This document shows, piece after piece, positions 43,971-56,577 of a stretch of 64,000 nucleotides of DNA. The notes below the pieces were generated by a model, which did not search any database, was not told the DNA's origin, and saw only the letters and a list, made by a program, of their open reading frames with translations. Position 1 is the first letter of the stretch. Every line of letters begins with the position of its first letter. The translations under genes and the position numbers were made by a program. Source of the DNA: Taxawa tesnikishii (nom. ined.) (lineage: Eukaryota; Ascomycota; Dothideomycetes; Dothideales); assembly GCA_030247885.1 (NCBI GenBank), contig JAPDRO010000005.1:806001-870000 (forward strand), given 5' to 3'.

Positions 43971-45713
43971 TCAGTTGATGTATGCGGAATCAGTTGGGCT
44001 TCCGCAAAGCCTTGGGAAGCTTCCGGGACCGCACTCTTGCCAGTCCTGGATCGCCTCGCAGCCCCAGCTCTCAGTGACGTTGGGGTTACCGCTCTTGTAC
44101 GTAGTCCTGTATGGGAAACGGCAGTGAGATCTTTCGAGCTCTACACCCTGCGTGGGGTCGTCGTTGTACCATTTGGTGCCAGTCAATGTCTCGGGGCTGT
44201 GCCGTTCTCAACCCAGTTCATCATGGCAGTGATGACACTCTCAGAGGCATTGCGTGCAGGGCCGGTCTGGCCGAACGCCCATGCACCGGCACCGCCCTGA
44301 AAACAGTGGTAGCCGCCAGAGATGCGGAAGAAACGGTAGAATTCATCCAACTCATCGTTTGAAGCGCCAAGGGTGTTTGCAACGTTGATGTAGTAACGCT
44401 GGCTGTTCTCGGGGACACGACAGGATCCATCATGCCGTGGTAGGTGAGCAGCTTGCCTCCAGAAGCACGGAAAGCGCTAAGGTCACCGTCAAATGAAGAA
44501 GGGAAGCCGTGATAGGAGTCCTGCGCGTCCGCAGTCGCATAGTCTTCCCAGACCTCATCCTGAGTGTTGCGCCATACGGTCCAGTTGGGGTCGTTGTAGA
44601 CAGCGTACTTGAACCAGTCCTGAGAAGTACCCTGAGGTTGACCATTCAACACGCCATGGGTAGCGGAGTATGCCTCAGCACCGGGCGAGAGCCTCGGGTA
44701 AAGGAGAGTACCGTTCTGGTCGTAGAGCTGAGTATAAACGTTGAAGACTGTGTTGACCTGGGTCGATGTGAGACAGTTCTCAGTGCTGCCACTGCCACAA
44801 AGCAGCGTGCTGGCGTTGAAGTCGCAAATGGTGGAATCCTCGATGATACCGTCGGCAACACCATCGAGGGGCTCGTCACACTGAGCCAAAACCTCATTGT
44901 GCACAACGCTCCATTGATCAGCCGTCAGGAAACGTGGGTCACTAGAGTTGGCACCAGTAAGGAGCACGAAGCGGTTGGTCCAGTCGCTGAGGTGGTTGAA
45001 GTCGGCAGCAGCAGAGCCGGCAATAATACCATCGAAATCATCCGGGTACATTTGTGCGGACTTCATACCTTGTCTACCACCAGTGGAGCACCCCAGGTAG
45101 TAGCTGTAGCTGTGGGCCTTGCCATAGTACTGCTGAATGACTTGTTTGGCAGCGATAACGGCAGAGTGACGACTGGTAAAATGCATTAGCTGCGCTTCTA
45201 AATCGACACAAGTCAGACCACTTACGCCCGGTAAGACCAGTCAATAACACGGTCGTTGTTGTTTAGGAACTGTTCTCCGCTGAGGTAGTAGGAGCTGGTG
45301 CTGTTGTGTCCGGAGTTGTCTCCGACAACGGCGAAACCCAGGCTGGAGACGTACGACATGTCATCATACTCGACGCATCCACCAAGACCTCCATTCATAG
45401 TGGCCATGAAGCGACCGTTCCAGTTGGAGTCTGGTCCGGTTGGCAGCCATACTTCGGCATAGGCTGCCGAGTTGTTGCTCGTGTTGATATTGAGAACGAC
45501 TCTGCAGATGTTCACCAAGGGAAGCGCCTCTGCGGAAGCACCGCAGACGGATAGGCCACCCTCGATGTCGATCTGCGATCCGGCAGTATAGTATGTGCTA
45601 GAAATGACATAGGCGTCGATGTCGGTGAATTTCAGGTAATTAATCATGTCCGGGCAATTGGCTGCTGCGGATGCCAGAAGGCTGGCGCCAGCGAGCGTTG
45701 TTCTCAGACGCAT
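43971..45713 (-). CDS. Secreted tannase/feruloyl esterase family enzyme
   Basis: Starts at 45713 with a clear signal peptide (MRLRTTLAGASLLASAAA). After an intron at about 45188-45224 the protein continues. Family blocks are NWNGRFMATMNGGLGGCVEY, GFAVVGDNSGHNS, SYYLGCSTGGRQGMKSAQMY (nucleophile Ser in CSTGG), DDFDGIIAGSAAADFNHLS, LLTYHGMMDPVVSP (likely catalytic Asp) and RISGGYHCFQGGAGAWAFGQ (catalytic His beside Cys, which pairs with the Cys before the Ser). Seven or more Asn-X-Ser/Thr sites suit a secreted glycoprotein. Such enzymes release ferulic or gallic acid from plant polymers. One-base slips lie at GGGG runs at 44411-44414 and 44193-44196. The phase at the intron is also off by one. 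Confidence 0.9.
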
Positions 45714-47198
45714 GGTACTGGCTTCTCTGTCAAAACCGGCTGTGGAGAAAAGAGGATCACTATTTAGATGTAGTAGGCGGCCTGCAAGTATGAAACGAAC
45801 GGTCTGAAGGAGCGTGAAAATTAACGAATGACTACAGGCGACTCCGTAGACAGATGGATGAGAGAGATTGATAAGGAGAGATGGCTCAAGTTAAATGCAG
45901 GTGGAAGTCTCGGAAAGCTCCTCATCTAAATCTGTGCCTGGCCACCTTGCGCGTGGCTACCCATAACTCCCTGTTGGTGCTTGTGTTCCTTGTCCAACAA
46001 CCCAGGTTCCCGTGAACCACCCATCGTCCGTCGTTTCAACGGATTGGATGTGAAAGTTAAAACACCATGATCTGTGTGCTTTTAGTGCATACGTGGGTCA
46101 CAGTCTGCAAGGATACTAGGGTTGTCACGGCAGGAGTGGGTCGTGCCTGTGGATAGAACATCCATCTCAGCAGATAAGCAAAGCGAGTGGTCAATTGAGA
46201 TAGAGGCCATCGCGCGCGCGCGCGCGTGAGTGACTGGTGCTCCAGACAATAGGCCTGGCTGCAGCGAAGACGCGATGTGGTATGCCGTGCAGAAGCAGAA
46301 CGGTGATGCGTGTAACGGCGACTGCTGCAATGTGGCGAAGAACTGTTGGTCAAAGTCATGTGCTTTGGTTGTGGAGCCGAACGTTTTCAACCGAGCCTCA
46401 AGCAATTTCCAGCCGACACCCAATGCTTCCGCGGGCCGTGTATCTTTACACAAAGGTCGTTCGCTACGCAGACGGGACTCCTCTTCTTGTATGAAAGTCG
46501 TTGTTCTTGTTCTGTCCAAGAAGACCCACTGAAAACACGACTACGTATGCACGACCACTCCAGAATTCAGGTGAGGAGACGAACTGGGCCTGCACCCTTG
46601 TATCCCTGCATTCTCCGGGCCAAGAAGCATCGTGAAGTCTGTCTGGACGTGTCGAGCTTTAAGTAGAAAATTTGCTTGTCCTGTGGTGGAGCAAAGTGAA
46701 TTGGAAGTTTGATGCACCTGGACATTGAGGGAGCCACCCTGGATTTTGTATACGAGCCTGTTTCCAGTGAGCATACAGTAGAGAGCGAGACTCGGGCAAA
46801 CTGTTTGTCAGCAGAAGCTGAACGTGGTGTATCTCTACTGAAAATGGAAAAGGAAGAGAAACTGGATCGCACTGGTCTGGTCGCCCAGTAGGCTCGCCTG
46901 AAAAGCCTACAACTGTGCTGTATGTTAGAATTCTTGGCGGGGCCTCGGGTGGACGACTGACTCGGATCGCATTGAGGACTTTGCTATTCGCAGTAATCCT
47001 TTGCACGCCAACATCGTTGGAAGGAAACATCATGACATTCGTGTCCTAGAAAAGGCCGTTTCTCATATCGGTATCCTAAGGTCACGTTCACCGCTGCGAA
47101 CGCCATCCCATGCATCCCATCCCATACCCAATAGACAATCCTTAGCTCCGTGCAATGCTTCTGATAATCCGCCCCAACGACATAACAGTGCCATATCT
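45714..47198. other. Long intergenic region with a CG dinucleotide run
   Basis: About 1.5 kb between the esterase start and the E2 stop. It contains a CG run of eight units (46211-46226). Open frames at 46057-46519 and 46567-47033 (minus) have no recognisable content. It should hold the esterase promoter, but I name no site. Confidence 0.5.
46211..46226. repeat. CG dinucleotide microsatellite
   Basis: Eight uninterrupted CG units in otherwise mixed sequence. Such runs can adopt left-handed DNA; here they are simply noted as a marker-type repeat. Confidence 0.85.
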
Positions 47199-48690
47199 TC
47201 ACCACCTCGCCGCTTTCATGGCGAAGTAACCGCCAAAATCGCCTCTGTTCCACCTCTCGACGCTCTGCCCGCATGCCAACCAAAGCCTGGCCTCAAGCTG
47301 TTCTTTGCGCTTCTGATCAGCTGATTTTGACCTCGCCACAGGTGCTCTTGCCTTCGTAACACGGTCTCCTAGTCTCGGTCCATTGAACGGATCAATGTCA
47401 GGCGTAACACATCGCCGTGCGGCAGCCCTGGCAAACACGTTCCTTTTGGATGGAAACAGCCTGGCGGGCCGTTGGACGGAAATTGACGAAATGTCACCGA
47501 GCCCCGTCTGAGCTCTCGGAGTGAAGAGAGGTTGTCGTAATGCTGCGTCTCTGCTGCTCTCCGCCCTCGGATACTCTGGTCGCATATCGGCCACATTGCC
47601 TTCGTTTTCTTGATCTCTGTCGAACAATCCTACTCGTCGCTTGACTGGACTCTTCTTCGGACTTGGAGGGTACTCAGACTCAAAACTCTCGTTAGAGGGG
47701 TCTGCGGGATCTGATATCTGTAGTTCACCCAGTGGCACTGGTGGACCTTGACGGAGGGGAGACGGCACAATGGATGTTCGCGGGCCGGCAGGGGATAAGG
47801 CGGAATCATTCTCCTGATCTTGCTCTTCAAACTCTTCATCAGTGTCCGTGTCTATGGTGTCCCGCGCAGTGGGGCAAGGAAGGCGAATGCCGAACACATC
47901 GTCCTGGGGTGTCTGAAGAATGAATGGCCTGCTTGACTCCATTCGTGATATTGGTAGCGGAGGCGGTTGCATGGTATGAGGGGTTGTGAACATTGCAGCA
48001 TCCTTCTCCGGCGTCGCTGTTTCGACAATCTTGCCTCCTCCCCTCTTCCTCTTGCCCAAACTGCCCTCTCCTGCGCTCTCGTACGCAGAATCTTTCCTCT
48101 CAAGCTTCTCTTCGCCTCGCATCTGCGCTTCCCTCGCCAAGTCCTTGAGCTCCTTTGGTACGCCAGCGTGCAGCCTCGTCATAAGCCGTGCTCTCTTATC
48201 AAAGGCTTCCCACGCACCCTCGGCCTGCTCCAGCAGCTTTCCGGCCTCCGCGTTGAGCGCACTGCTAGCATTGGGTTGCAGGAGTAAACAGCTGACAGTG
48301 ACCAGGACATCGCGAAGTGTGAGCTTAGGCTCCCAATCCCGCTTCAGTGTTTCCACGCATACCGCACCGCTGTTCTCGTCGACGTTGGGATGGAATATCT
48401 TGGTGCGAAAGAAGGCTTTCGGCGGGTCATTGGGATATGTTGGAGGAATGTTCAAATGTAGCTTGAAGAGTCCCGACTCGTACGGTGTTGAGGTAGGTCC
48501 GGCGAGGAGGATATTGAGGCTTGTGAGATCCGAGGAATCGTCGGCGAAAGGCGCAAACAGGTAGTTCGGCGGCAACGGAGAGCTGTGCAGGGTGGCATGG
48601 TCAGAGGCGAGCCGACGAAGAGACCGTGGATTCTGTAGTGTGCATTAGTGATGGACGTACACAGGCTCGGTTTAGTGGCAGAACTACCAT
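47199..48690 (-). CDS. Ubiquitin-conjugating E2 enzyme with long disordered tail (UBE2S-like)
   Basis: The start codon (48690-48688) is followed at once by a 55-nt intron (48633-48687, GTAGTT...CAG). Exon 2 begins AAT CCA and reads NPRSLRRLASDHATLHSSPL, so the protein is MNPRSLRRL..., 478 residues. The UBC fold has NILLAGPTSTPYESGLFKLH, FRTKIFHPNVDENSGAVCVE (catalytic Cys) and TLKRDWEPKLTLRDVLVTVS, then the C-terminal helices. The remaining 320 residues are charged and low-complexity, ending WLACGQSVERWNRGDFGGYF. UBE2S-type E2s extend Lys11-linked chains with the anaphase-promoting complex; assignment to that branch is inferred from the core sequence and tail. No slip is seen. Confidence 0.88.
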
Positions 48691-49297
48691 GCTTGCAAAT
48701 CTCGAATGTCTGTTGTGTGCTGGTACTGGAGGATACAAGCAAAAGCGGACCCGAAAGAAGCAGGCAAGCAAGCAGCTGTCGAAGCGTACTAGACCATAAG
48801 ATGCATGTATAGCAAGGGCCCCAGGCAGTCCTCGGTGTTTTGTGCACGTCCCTAGGTTGTTTATGTTTGTATTGTTGTTTGTAGAGGTTTCCCCGGACGG
48901 CTTGTCGCGAATGTCGCACGGTCTCGACGCGAGAGGCATTGACCACATGACAAGCATGTGCTCGAACATAGATACATGCAGTCACTCTGTTGAATGCTGA
49001 CGGACGTGCAAACAACATGCTGTTGTAGTTGAACCATTTTCTTCAATGCTCACTGTTTGCTATTCAACGCAACTATAATTTTGACAATGGCCGCCCCGTC
49101 CGCCCCATCCTGTCCTTACTCAGGCCTGCCCCAGCTCCGTCCATATATCCCATGCCCAGAGCGCCCCCAAACAGACGCCTTACCCAAAACCCAGATACCC
49201 TAATACAGATCCAGAAGTTACCGTTGTTCCTTTCCATTCCTTCTTCATGCACCGATTTGCGCCAGATCCAATTCCGTGCCCTGTGGTAATGGATGGC
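48691..49297. other. Intergenic region
   Basis: About 600 bases between the E2 start and the stop of the next minus-strand gene. Expected to contain the E2 promoter. A minus-strand frame reads from here into the E2 first intron but has no recognisable content. Confidence 0.45.
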
Positions 49298-50173
49298 TTA
49301 CTCGTCGCCGGGAGTCCTTGTCTCCTTCAGGTTGCCCTGTCGGCTGTCGGGCCTCTTCATATTGCCCAACTCGGCGCCCTGTCCGCTCTGTCCTCTCTTG
49401 CGTCCAGTGAAGTGGAATCCGTGGTGACTCGATGTTGGTCTGCTGTCCGTTCCGGTAGCCGGGCCATCCGAGTCTGTCAACCGAGACAGAAAACCTCGCT
49501 TCTTGGGCTTCGGGTCATCATTGAGTCCTACGTCTTCAAAGCCCTCCTCTGCAGTTGGTGGCTGTGGTCGGGCAAAAGTCGCCGAAGATCGAGGGGCCAG
49601 AATTGCGCGGGAGTCGAGAGATTGGCGTGGGCGCGACTCTGGGAAGACGACCGGGGAGCGGGCGGAGATGTCCTACGATGTCGTTAGCCAGGCATTGAAG
49701 AAGGTCAAGGATCGCATCGGCGTACAAATGATCTTCTGTAAGAATCGAATGATTCCCTCGAGATGTTGAAGGGTTCGTTCTCGTTGAGCACGCTGCGGTG
49801 ATTGGACGAGTTCGTGGAGCTGCTGGACTTGGTTGACCAGAATGCTTTGCGCTCGGGTGGTGACGGCTGTGTTTGTGGTCAGCGTATAGCCTCCGCTTCG
49901 TGACTCAAGCGACTCGTACTGGCATGAAGACACCGCTATCATTGATTTCTGCGACCCAGTCAGCGGCCGTGCTCCCCTCAGCCCCGCATGTTCGCGTCGC
50001 AATGCGATGCAAAGCGATGCGAAGCGATGCGCCGACTCACCACTCAATTTATACTCGGTCGGCTCCTTGATGTCGATGGGCTTAGCACTGTGGTCTTTTT
50101 CGCTGCCATTGACCTGGACGTTCGGACGGGCATTCTCGTCCTGCTTGCGAAACGGGTTGCGGATGATAGGCAT
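49298..50173 (-). CDS. Uncharacterised conserved-looking fungal protein
   Basis: Read on the minus strand from 50173. Exon 1 codes MPIIRNPFRKQDENARPNVQ and IKEPTEYKLS, ending at a GTGAGT donor. After an intron containing a decamer repeat (about 50001-50030), the next exon gives LSEINDSGVFMP. A second frame continues with YESLESRSGGYTLTTNTAVT, ILVNQVQQLHELVQS and TLQHLEGIIRFLQKIICTPM, and after another junction DISARSPVVFPESRPRQSLD. The end is EGFEDVGLNDDPKPKKRGFL ... KETRTPGDE. The middle stretch is a likely helical region. I know of no function. The frame change after FMP is not explained by a single missing base, so the exon structure here is provisional. Confidence 0.6.
50001..50030. repeat. 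Decamer tandem repeat (three units) in an intron
   Basis: Three tandem 10-base units of the type RAWGCGATGC fill 30 bases inside the first intron of the uncharacterised gene. Variable-number changes would be tolerated in this position. Confidence 0.7.
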
Positions 50174-51253
50174 GTTGTGGTCAAGTATGCGCCGTAACCT
50201 CGGTGCAGGTGCAGGTACAGATGCTGGTGGAAAAGTGCTCCGTGAGGTTTTGCTGTTGTTGTTGTTGTTATTGTCGGCGAAATCGTTGCGATGGATAGAG
50301 GTCTTGTAAAGTGGAGATGCTGGGGTACTCTAAGTTGAGGCCTCGAAGGTGGGTTAAGTGGGTTTTGTATGACGGCTACGGGACGAGTCAAAGCCAAATG
50401 CGCCTTCCGTGCATCGCCGGGATCTCCATATCCGGGAATCGCGGCTGTTGCATGTACTACCTACATCCATACACGTCAGCACCCAATTGAGCACGGTCGA
50501 ACAGGTACCGCCTCCTCTATACAGCACTTCATTTTCTCCTCTCTCGGTCTGGACGAATCACACGGTCAGACCCGACTATATATAAGCCATGCAAGGGATC
50601 AAGAGACGTTATGTCTTTGTCTGGAGTACCGCAGCACGCATAGAGGGCCGGTGCTAGCTCCGAAATAACCCCACATAGGCAGACGACGGCATCTCTGTAT
50701 TCCATACACTCTTTCCATATCGCCAAGTGCGACTGGGTGACCTTACTCCCTTGCCCTTGGGAAAGAGAAGGGGAGCCCGGATGGACCGAGGATGCTGTGT
50801 CCCCGCTACCACTCTTGCTGAGAGCTGGGAGCAAATCGGCCAGTGCAAACGAAGTTGAGCGATGTCCCCATGATTGCGGACTGTTGTATACTTCATCATA
50901 ACTCCATGTCTGCGTTTTGAGCTCTTTGAACGTTTGACAAATGCACCTTCAAAGCTCTTCTAGCATGGCTCGAATCATACATGTTTTTGCGCGAATCGAA
51001 TGCAGTGAACCCCTCATATCGTACCGCGTGTCTACATGGGAATCTGCGGGTTTCTCCGATCGTGATCGTCTGTCACACTCAGGATCGTTTCAAGGTCGTG
51101 TACATTGCGTCAGTTCCGAAACCTAAGGGGTTTGGTGAAGTTGGTCTTGCGGGAGCCGCTCCGCAAAGGATCACACAAACATCTGCCCTTGCATGAAGTT
51201 ACATCCTCATTATGGTGGTCCTAGGAAGGCTCTCCATTAAGAAACGTGGCATC
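50174..51253. other. Intergenic region
   Basis: About 1.1 kb between the uncharacterised gene's start and the histidine kinase stop. Contains a TTG run near 50253-50270, but no gene that I can support. Confidence 0.45.
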
Positions 51254-54200
51254 TCATCTGTTGACCAGCCGCTCAATCTTCGGTATAAGGTCTGAGATAC
51301 GGAACGGTTTCGCAATCGCATCGTCCATTCCAGCGCTCATGGCCTGATCGATCTGCTCTCCTCTCGCATTTGCTGAAACCGCAATGATTGGAAGGTGCAT
51401 ACGGATGTCTCCTCGTCCCTCCAGCTCGCGGATTTTGCGCGTACATGTAATGCCATCCATTACAGGCATCTCAATATCCATAAGGACGACAGACAGCTCA
51501 ATGCCTGTTGCCTCTTGATCCTTCCAGTATCTGGTTGACTCGATAACTTCGAGAGCCTCGAGACCATGAGATGCGACGAAGACTTCGTTCCCCAACTTCT
51601 TCAGTTGTTTGCTGAGGACTTTCTGGTTGACAAGGTTGTCCTCCACAACAAGGATGTTGAACTTCTCCGGTGCAGACTTGGGTTCGCTAGGCGATGCTGT
51701 ACCACTTGTAACACGCGACAAGGTGTCCGCAGTCTTAGGTGCTGGTGCTACACGAGTTTTCACAAAGAATCCAAAGGTTGATCCGGCACCAACTTCTGAA
51801 GCAACACCGATTTCACCTCCTTGCAGTTCCGTGAGCTCTCTGGAGATGAACAGCCCGAGCCCTGACCCGCCATATTTCGTATGTGTGCGCGGACCGCCCT
51901 GTGTAAAGCGCGTAAAAGTGCTGGCCTTTGCCTGCGGTGTCAGACCGCAACCAGTATCATGGACGATGAAACTAAGGTATAAGAAGTCGCCTGAGCCCCA
52001 TTCCGGACCCACAAAGACGTTCTCTCTGATGGTCGTGGTAGGTACGAGATCCACTGGAAAGCTATCGTCGCAAGGCCGCTCATGGCACGCGCCCATTGTG
52101 ATCGTCACATTTCGCTTCGCTTCTTTGGCCGTGAATTTGATTGCGTTCGTGACAAGATTGATCAAGACTTGCATGAGACGTCCTTCATCGAGATACACCC
52201 AGTCTACCTTTGCAGCATGCACGGAAGGGTCTTCCTCAATCTCGAGGTGGACATCGGCTTTCTCTGCTTCGACCTCGAACATCTTGTAGCAATCGTGAAG
52301 GATCTGGGTCGGCCGCACCCGTGACGGAGAGATCTTCAGAAGCTTCGAATCCAGTTTTGAGAGTGTGAGGAGATCGTCCACAATTCTTTTCTGGTGTGTC
52401 GAGCACGCAATAATGGTATTGACGGCTTCAAGGCTGCCCTCGAATAGCTCCCGAAGGTTATTACGATCTGAAGGTGCCAGACTGGGAGCCACCAGCTTCA
52501 CCTTGGCTTTCATCTCTGTAAGACTAGACAAAAGGGAATCAGCGCAATGCACAACCGCACCTAGCGGATTACGGATTTCGTGACTGGTCATGTCAATAAA
52601 ATTCTCCTGCTGCCGCTTGGCTTCGACAGCCTCCTGGAGTCTCTGCTTCTGTTCCCTTTCAGCCCACTTTAAGTGCCGCTGGATTTGCTTCTGAGCGGAT
52701 ATATCTGTCGTACAACCTGAGATGTACACGAGGTTTTTCTCGTCGTCGAATACGGGTACACAAGCGGCTAGAACCCATTGACCGTCTGGTGGTGGTCCTG
52801 TCTCGGATCGGGTTGTGTCCCCTGTTTGTGGCTTCCAGCGCATCTCGAAGGTGGCAGGATTGCCTTGTGCCAATACCTTCCACATAGATATGACCAGTTC
52901 CCTGTCGGGGTCGAAAACGCAATCCAGGAAGGAGAAGTCCCTGGCCAGTTCTGGATCTCTCGGATGGTTAGAGAGTTTGTACCACGCATCCTTATTATTC
53001 GTCAGTTAAGCTAGAACGCATGGAGAAACAGGTAGTGGGTGAGGATGTATGGGAAATTTCGTTACACACATTAGCTTGCAGAAGCTTTCCGCTCGGGTTG
53101 AATTCGAAGATTCCTACGTCCACCATCTCCATAACTCGCTGTAGCCTCTGGAAATCGCCGCTGATCTTGGTCGCCTTCATGGTACTCATGGCAAGAGCAT
53201 CTGCCAGAAGACCGTGCTCCTCTTCCATCGCTCGAGTGTGCTCTTCAGCCGCTAGCGTGGCAAGCATGAGATCTTCCAAGGTTCTATTGAAATTCGATAT
53301 CCAGTCCTCGTATTCCGCGTCATATGGTCGCCGTGTGTTGAGCCCAATGACTAGAAACCCGCCAACGACGTTCTCTCCTGTAGATCGGATCGGACATATA
53401 AATGCCAGTCTGCAAGCGTCACCAAATCCTCGATCCTTGGAGGCTGCAACCACCCCTTCCGGTAGGGTTCCATCGGCTGTGGATATGAGCACTGGTTTAC
53501 GATATCGAACGGCTTCACGGAAAGCCGGCGCAAATGGTGCGTCGCTGGTTTCTAGATCTATTGTATCAGGGAGTGTTGAGTCGTTTACCGAGATTCCCAG
53601 CACGCCTTCCAAGATGTAAGATTGAGTGTCTCCTGATGGACCTGCTCCTGCACGCGCAGAGTATAGGAAGCCAAGTGGAAAATCGCGTTCATTAGGCAAC
53701 AAGCTATTGAGGATGGCTTGCCAAAAGAATGCATGTTTCGCGCATAACTGCAGGCATTGCGAAGGGCAGAGAGCGTAGACGTTCTTCGCAGCCCTACCTG
53801 ATGATTTGTCCTGTCAACACATGCGTTATAGCAACCGTTTAGGGGTACTGAAGTGGAATGACAAGCCACCTGAAGATGCGTTCTACCAAGGATCCCTTGC
53901 CGTCTTCCAAAAACACAGAGTAGGACTCCCGGATGAAGGTGGTTCCAGATGCGCGTACGGTTGCCAGAATTGTGCTGACGTCCTGTCTCGCTTCTTCCCA
54001 TGCATCTGCAAACGGCATTCCAAGAATCCTCGGATGTCTGTCTGTAGACATTTCACCGTATGCACGGTTGTACAACAGCCGACTTTCATCTCCCAACAGC
54101 AGCGCTCTGGGCTCAGGATCCATCATGACAATGCGCACAAGCTGCAACATTTCCGATGGCCAGATGTCCATGGCGCCTAATACAGTCTTGTCCCAGTGAA

Positions 54201-54783
54201 TTGACTGGACCAGTTCCCAGTGAGCATCCGCTTCAGCAGATACTCCTCTAGGTATGAGAGACGCAAGACGGGTATGCAGAGGCGTACAAGCAACCAGTTC
54301 CGCAATTGATGGTCTGCGTCCATCGCGCAAAGCATGCGTCAGGGAATCCGACACGGACTCATCAGGCTGACGACTGATATCCCACGATAGGTCCGCATCT
54401 TCGTCTACGGGTGTGCCGTGTGCTTTGGCGGGTGTGGATGTCTCCGATCGCATGATATTCTGACCAGCTCCTGTCGGCATGGGGGTTTCTCTCCAGTATT
54501 CGCACGAGACCACGCGCCATCTCTGGCCGACAGTAAAGACTGTCCAGCGTACTCCATTATCTGTCCTTGAAGAACCCTCGTCCTCGCTCTTGATCCATTC
54601 CCTCAATTCAGGAGATTCTTGTGTCCGGGAAAGGAAATCGTGAAATACGCTGTTTCTATTCCGGAGGGGTTGATTGCGGAAAATGACGTCCAATTTCCAC
54701 TCTGGTAACTCAGGAAGGAGATCGACAACAAAGGTAGGCCTCGGATCGGCTTCCAGAAAGTCAACGAAACCGATCGCGTCCAT
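51254..54783 (-). CDS. Hybrid histidine kinase with PAS domain and receiver
   Basis: Three exons on the minus strand: 54783-53849, 53810-53070 and 52991-51254. The N-terminal third (MDAIGFVDFLEADPRPTFVV ... ILGMPFADAWEEARQDVSTI) and a GAF-like part (FLYSARAG ... DACRLAFICPIRSTGENVVG) are sensory. A PAS region (DVGIFEFNPSGKLLQAN ... VYISGCTTDISAQKQ) follows. The kinase core has an H-box (FIDMTSHEIRNPLGAVVHCA), N-box (LMQVLINLVTNAIKFTAKEA), G-boxes (HDTGCGLTP, KYGGSGLGLFISREL) and a receiver with FNILVVEDNLVNQKVL and the phospho-acceptor in VVLMDIEMPVMDG. Such kinases feed the Ypd1-Ssk1/Skn7 relay. The first intron is only 38 nt. One missing base lies in the AAAA run at 53723-53726. Confidence 0.9.
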
Positions 54784-56577
54784 TCTTCAAGAGGACAGCA
54801 GGCAAATCAGGCGCATTTCGTGTACCGAATTGTACTACAGCACCCTGACTCCGTCAACGAGAGGTTTACAGCTTCATGGCTTCACTGCGCAGGTGGAAGA
54901 AGGAGAGTGAAAGTTGCGGTTCCTGCCGAAAAGCGTCGGTGACTATTGACTGGTGACGGGGATGCTTGACCCATGACTTTCAAATTGCATGACTAGAGTT
55001 CAGAAACCAGGCGAAACGGCATCGATGGACAGGCAGAGCGATCGGTTGACAAGACTCGACGCACCCAAACCGCGCCGCTCAAACTATGCCCAGTCTCGGG
55101 ACTTTGCAGCCCGTATTCAAACGTCCAATCGGAGAACACTTTCCATGACCTCTCAACCTCAATCAACACTCCCATCCCGAGCAATCGTCACGTCAGGGCA
55201 ACTCTTGCCACCGAGTGGTGCCGTGTCTCACTGCGCCTTGAAACAGCAGAGACCCGAACAACTAGTGAGGGTTTACGCATTGCACAAAGAAGTACATTCA
55301 TACACATACACACCGATTTGGTGCCAGGATCCAATCAGACCGAGGAGGTGTTTGAAAACACCAATGGCTCGGGTATAGCACATGGCAAGCGAGAACTCAC
55401 GCTTTGGCGGCTACGGGCCATGCTGGGAATCTGCGTGGTGATGAATCGGACGTGTCATTATCAAGTGCCCGATGCGTAGAAGTCCTCAGTCAGCAAACGC
55501 AAGGCTCCTCTGCTTCCCGTAATCTAGGGCCAGACCGAGAACCTGGCCTTGACAGCGCTGTCATCTCGAGATGAACACAGAGCAGCGGACGTCTCTCAAT
55601 CTAACACATTGTTCACATTGCAGTCGCCCTCGAAATGCGCAGAACTAGTCGGCGTATGTCGGATTGTATTCGAGAATTGACTCAAACAATACTGTAGGAC
55701 GTAATCGCAAGCGGATGGGCCAACGACACAAAACGCAGAACCCGCAAAACCCAGCCACTCGCGATTCTTGAAAGTCCTTGTCCAAATCGAGCTTCCGTTC
55801 CTAGTCCGGCAAGCGTGCAGTCTGAGGGTTTCTATTCCACGTCTTCGCACAGTCGGATTGCGGATACACAGGCCTCTGTTTGGTACGAAGGCCGTTTCTC
55901 GCTTCTCCATCGTCTAATCACACGTCACACGTCACGCCCCTGCTTGATTGGCAGGCGAGGCGCTTCCCACTGACTTACAGAAACGGCAATGGAGAAAGCG
56001 TTGCCAGGTGTCCCCGGAGCCTTCAGTCGACTGCGATGGGACGGAATTTCGTTTGCGAAGTGTGGTGGAACCGACAAAGGGAGCGGGACTGTCTCCGTAC
56101 GCACCGTGACGGACGACAAGGAAGAGGACCCGCCTGAACAAGGACACGGCTATGACTAAGCTGTGCTTTGCTACAGGTTGTATACGATTATGGCTATTCT
56201 CTGTTGCTGTTGTGTTCCCGCTTGTTGCAATAGTTCGGTGGGCAGATTTGGTCATGGAAGGCTAGCTTGCTGGCGTGTTACGCCGTACTGCTGGTCTCTC
56301 AAAACGTATTCATCGTGATCTACTGGTTGAATCGAAGAAGTTGGATAGAGAATCTTCTCCTGTGACACTGACGGGCCGAGATCAAGGCGGCTCACTCTGC
56401 ATCGTATCCCGTATTTCCACGGGTCTTGGCATTTCACCCCGCAAGATGTTTGTTTGTTGACAACGCCAATCGCATCACATCGCGCGCTCCTCTCACGCTG
56501 CACTGAACTTCCCTATACAACCATAAAATAGAGGATATTAAATCCGCATACTGTCCCCGAAACGAACATCACTCGCA
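54784..56577. other. Long intergenic region, no gene seen
   Basis: About 1.8 kb, the longest stretch without a supported gene. It separates the kinase start from the nuf2 start, so both promoters lie here. Frames such as 54989-55378 (plus) and 55596-55910 (minus) lack any recognisable content, splicing or family signature. Confidence 0.5.

Noticed and set aside
51609-52289. 226-codon plus-strand frame
   Set aside because: Antisense of the histidine kinase core, which has all catalytic boxes on the other strand.
14598-53726. Programmed -1 ribosomal frameshifting as the cause of the slips
   Set aside because: Most sites lack a slippery heptamer, and a dozen unrelated housekeeping genes would all need it; sequence error is far likelier.
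54784-56577. A gene in the 1.8-kb gap
   Set aside because: No frame shows splice-consistent extension, domain motifs or steady codon use.
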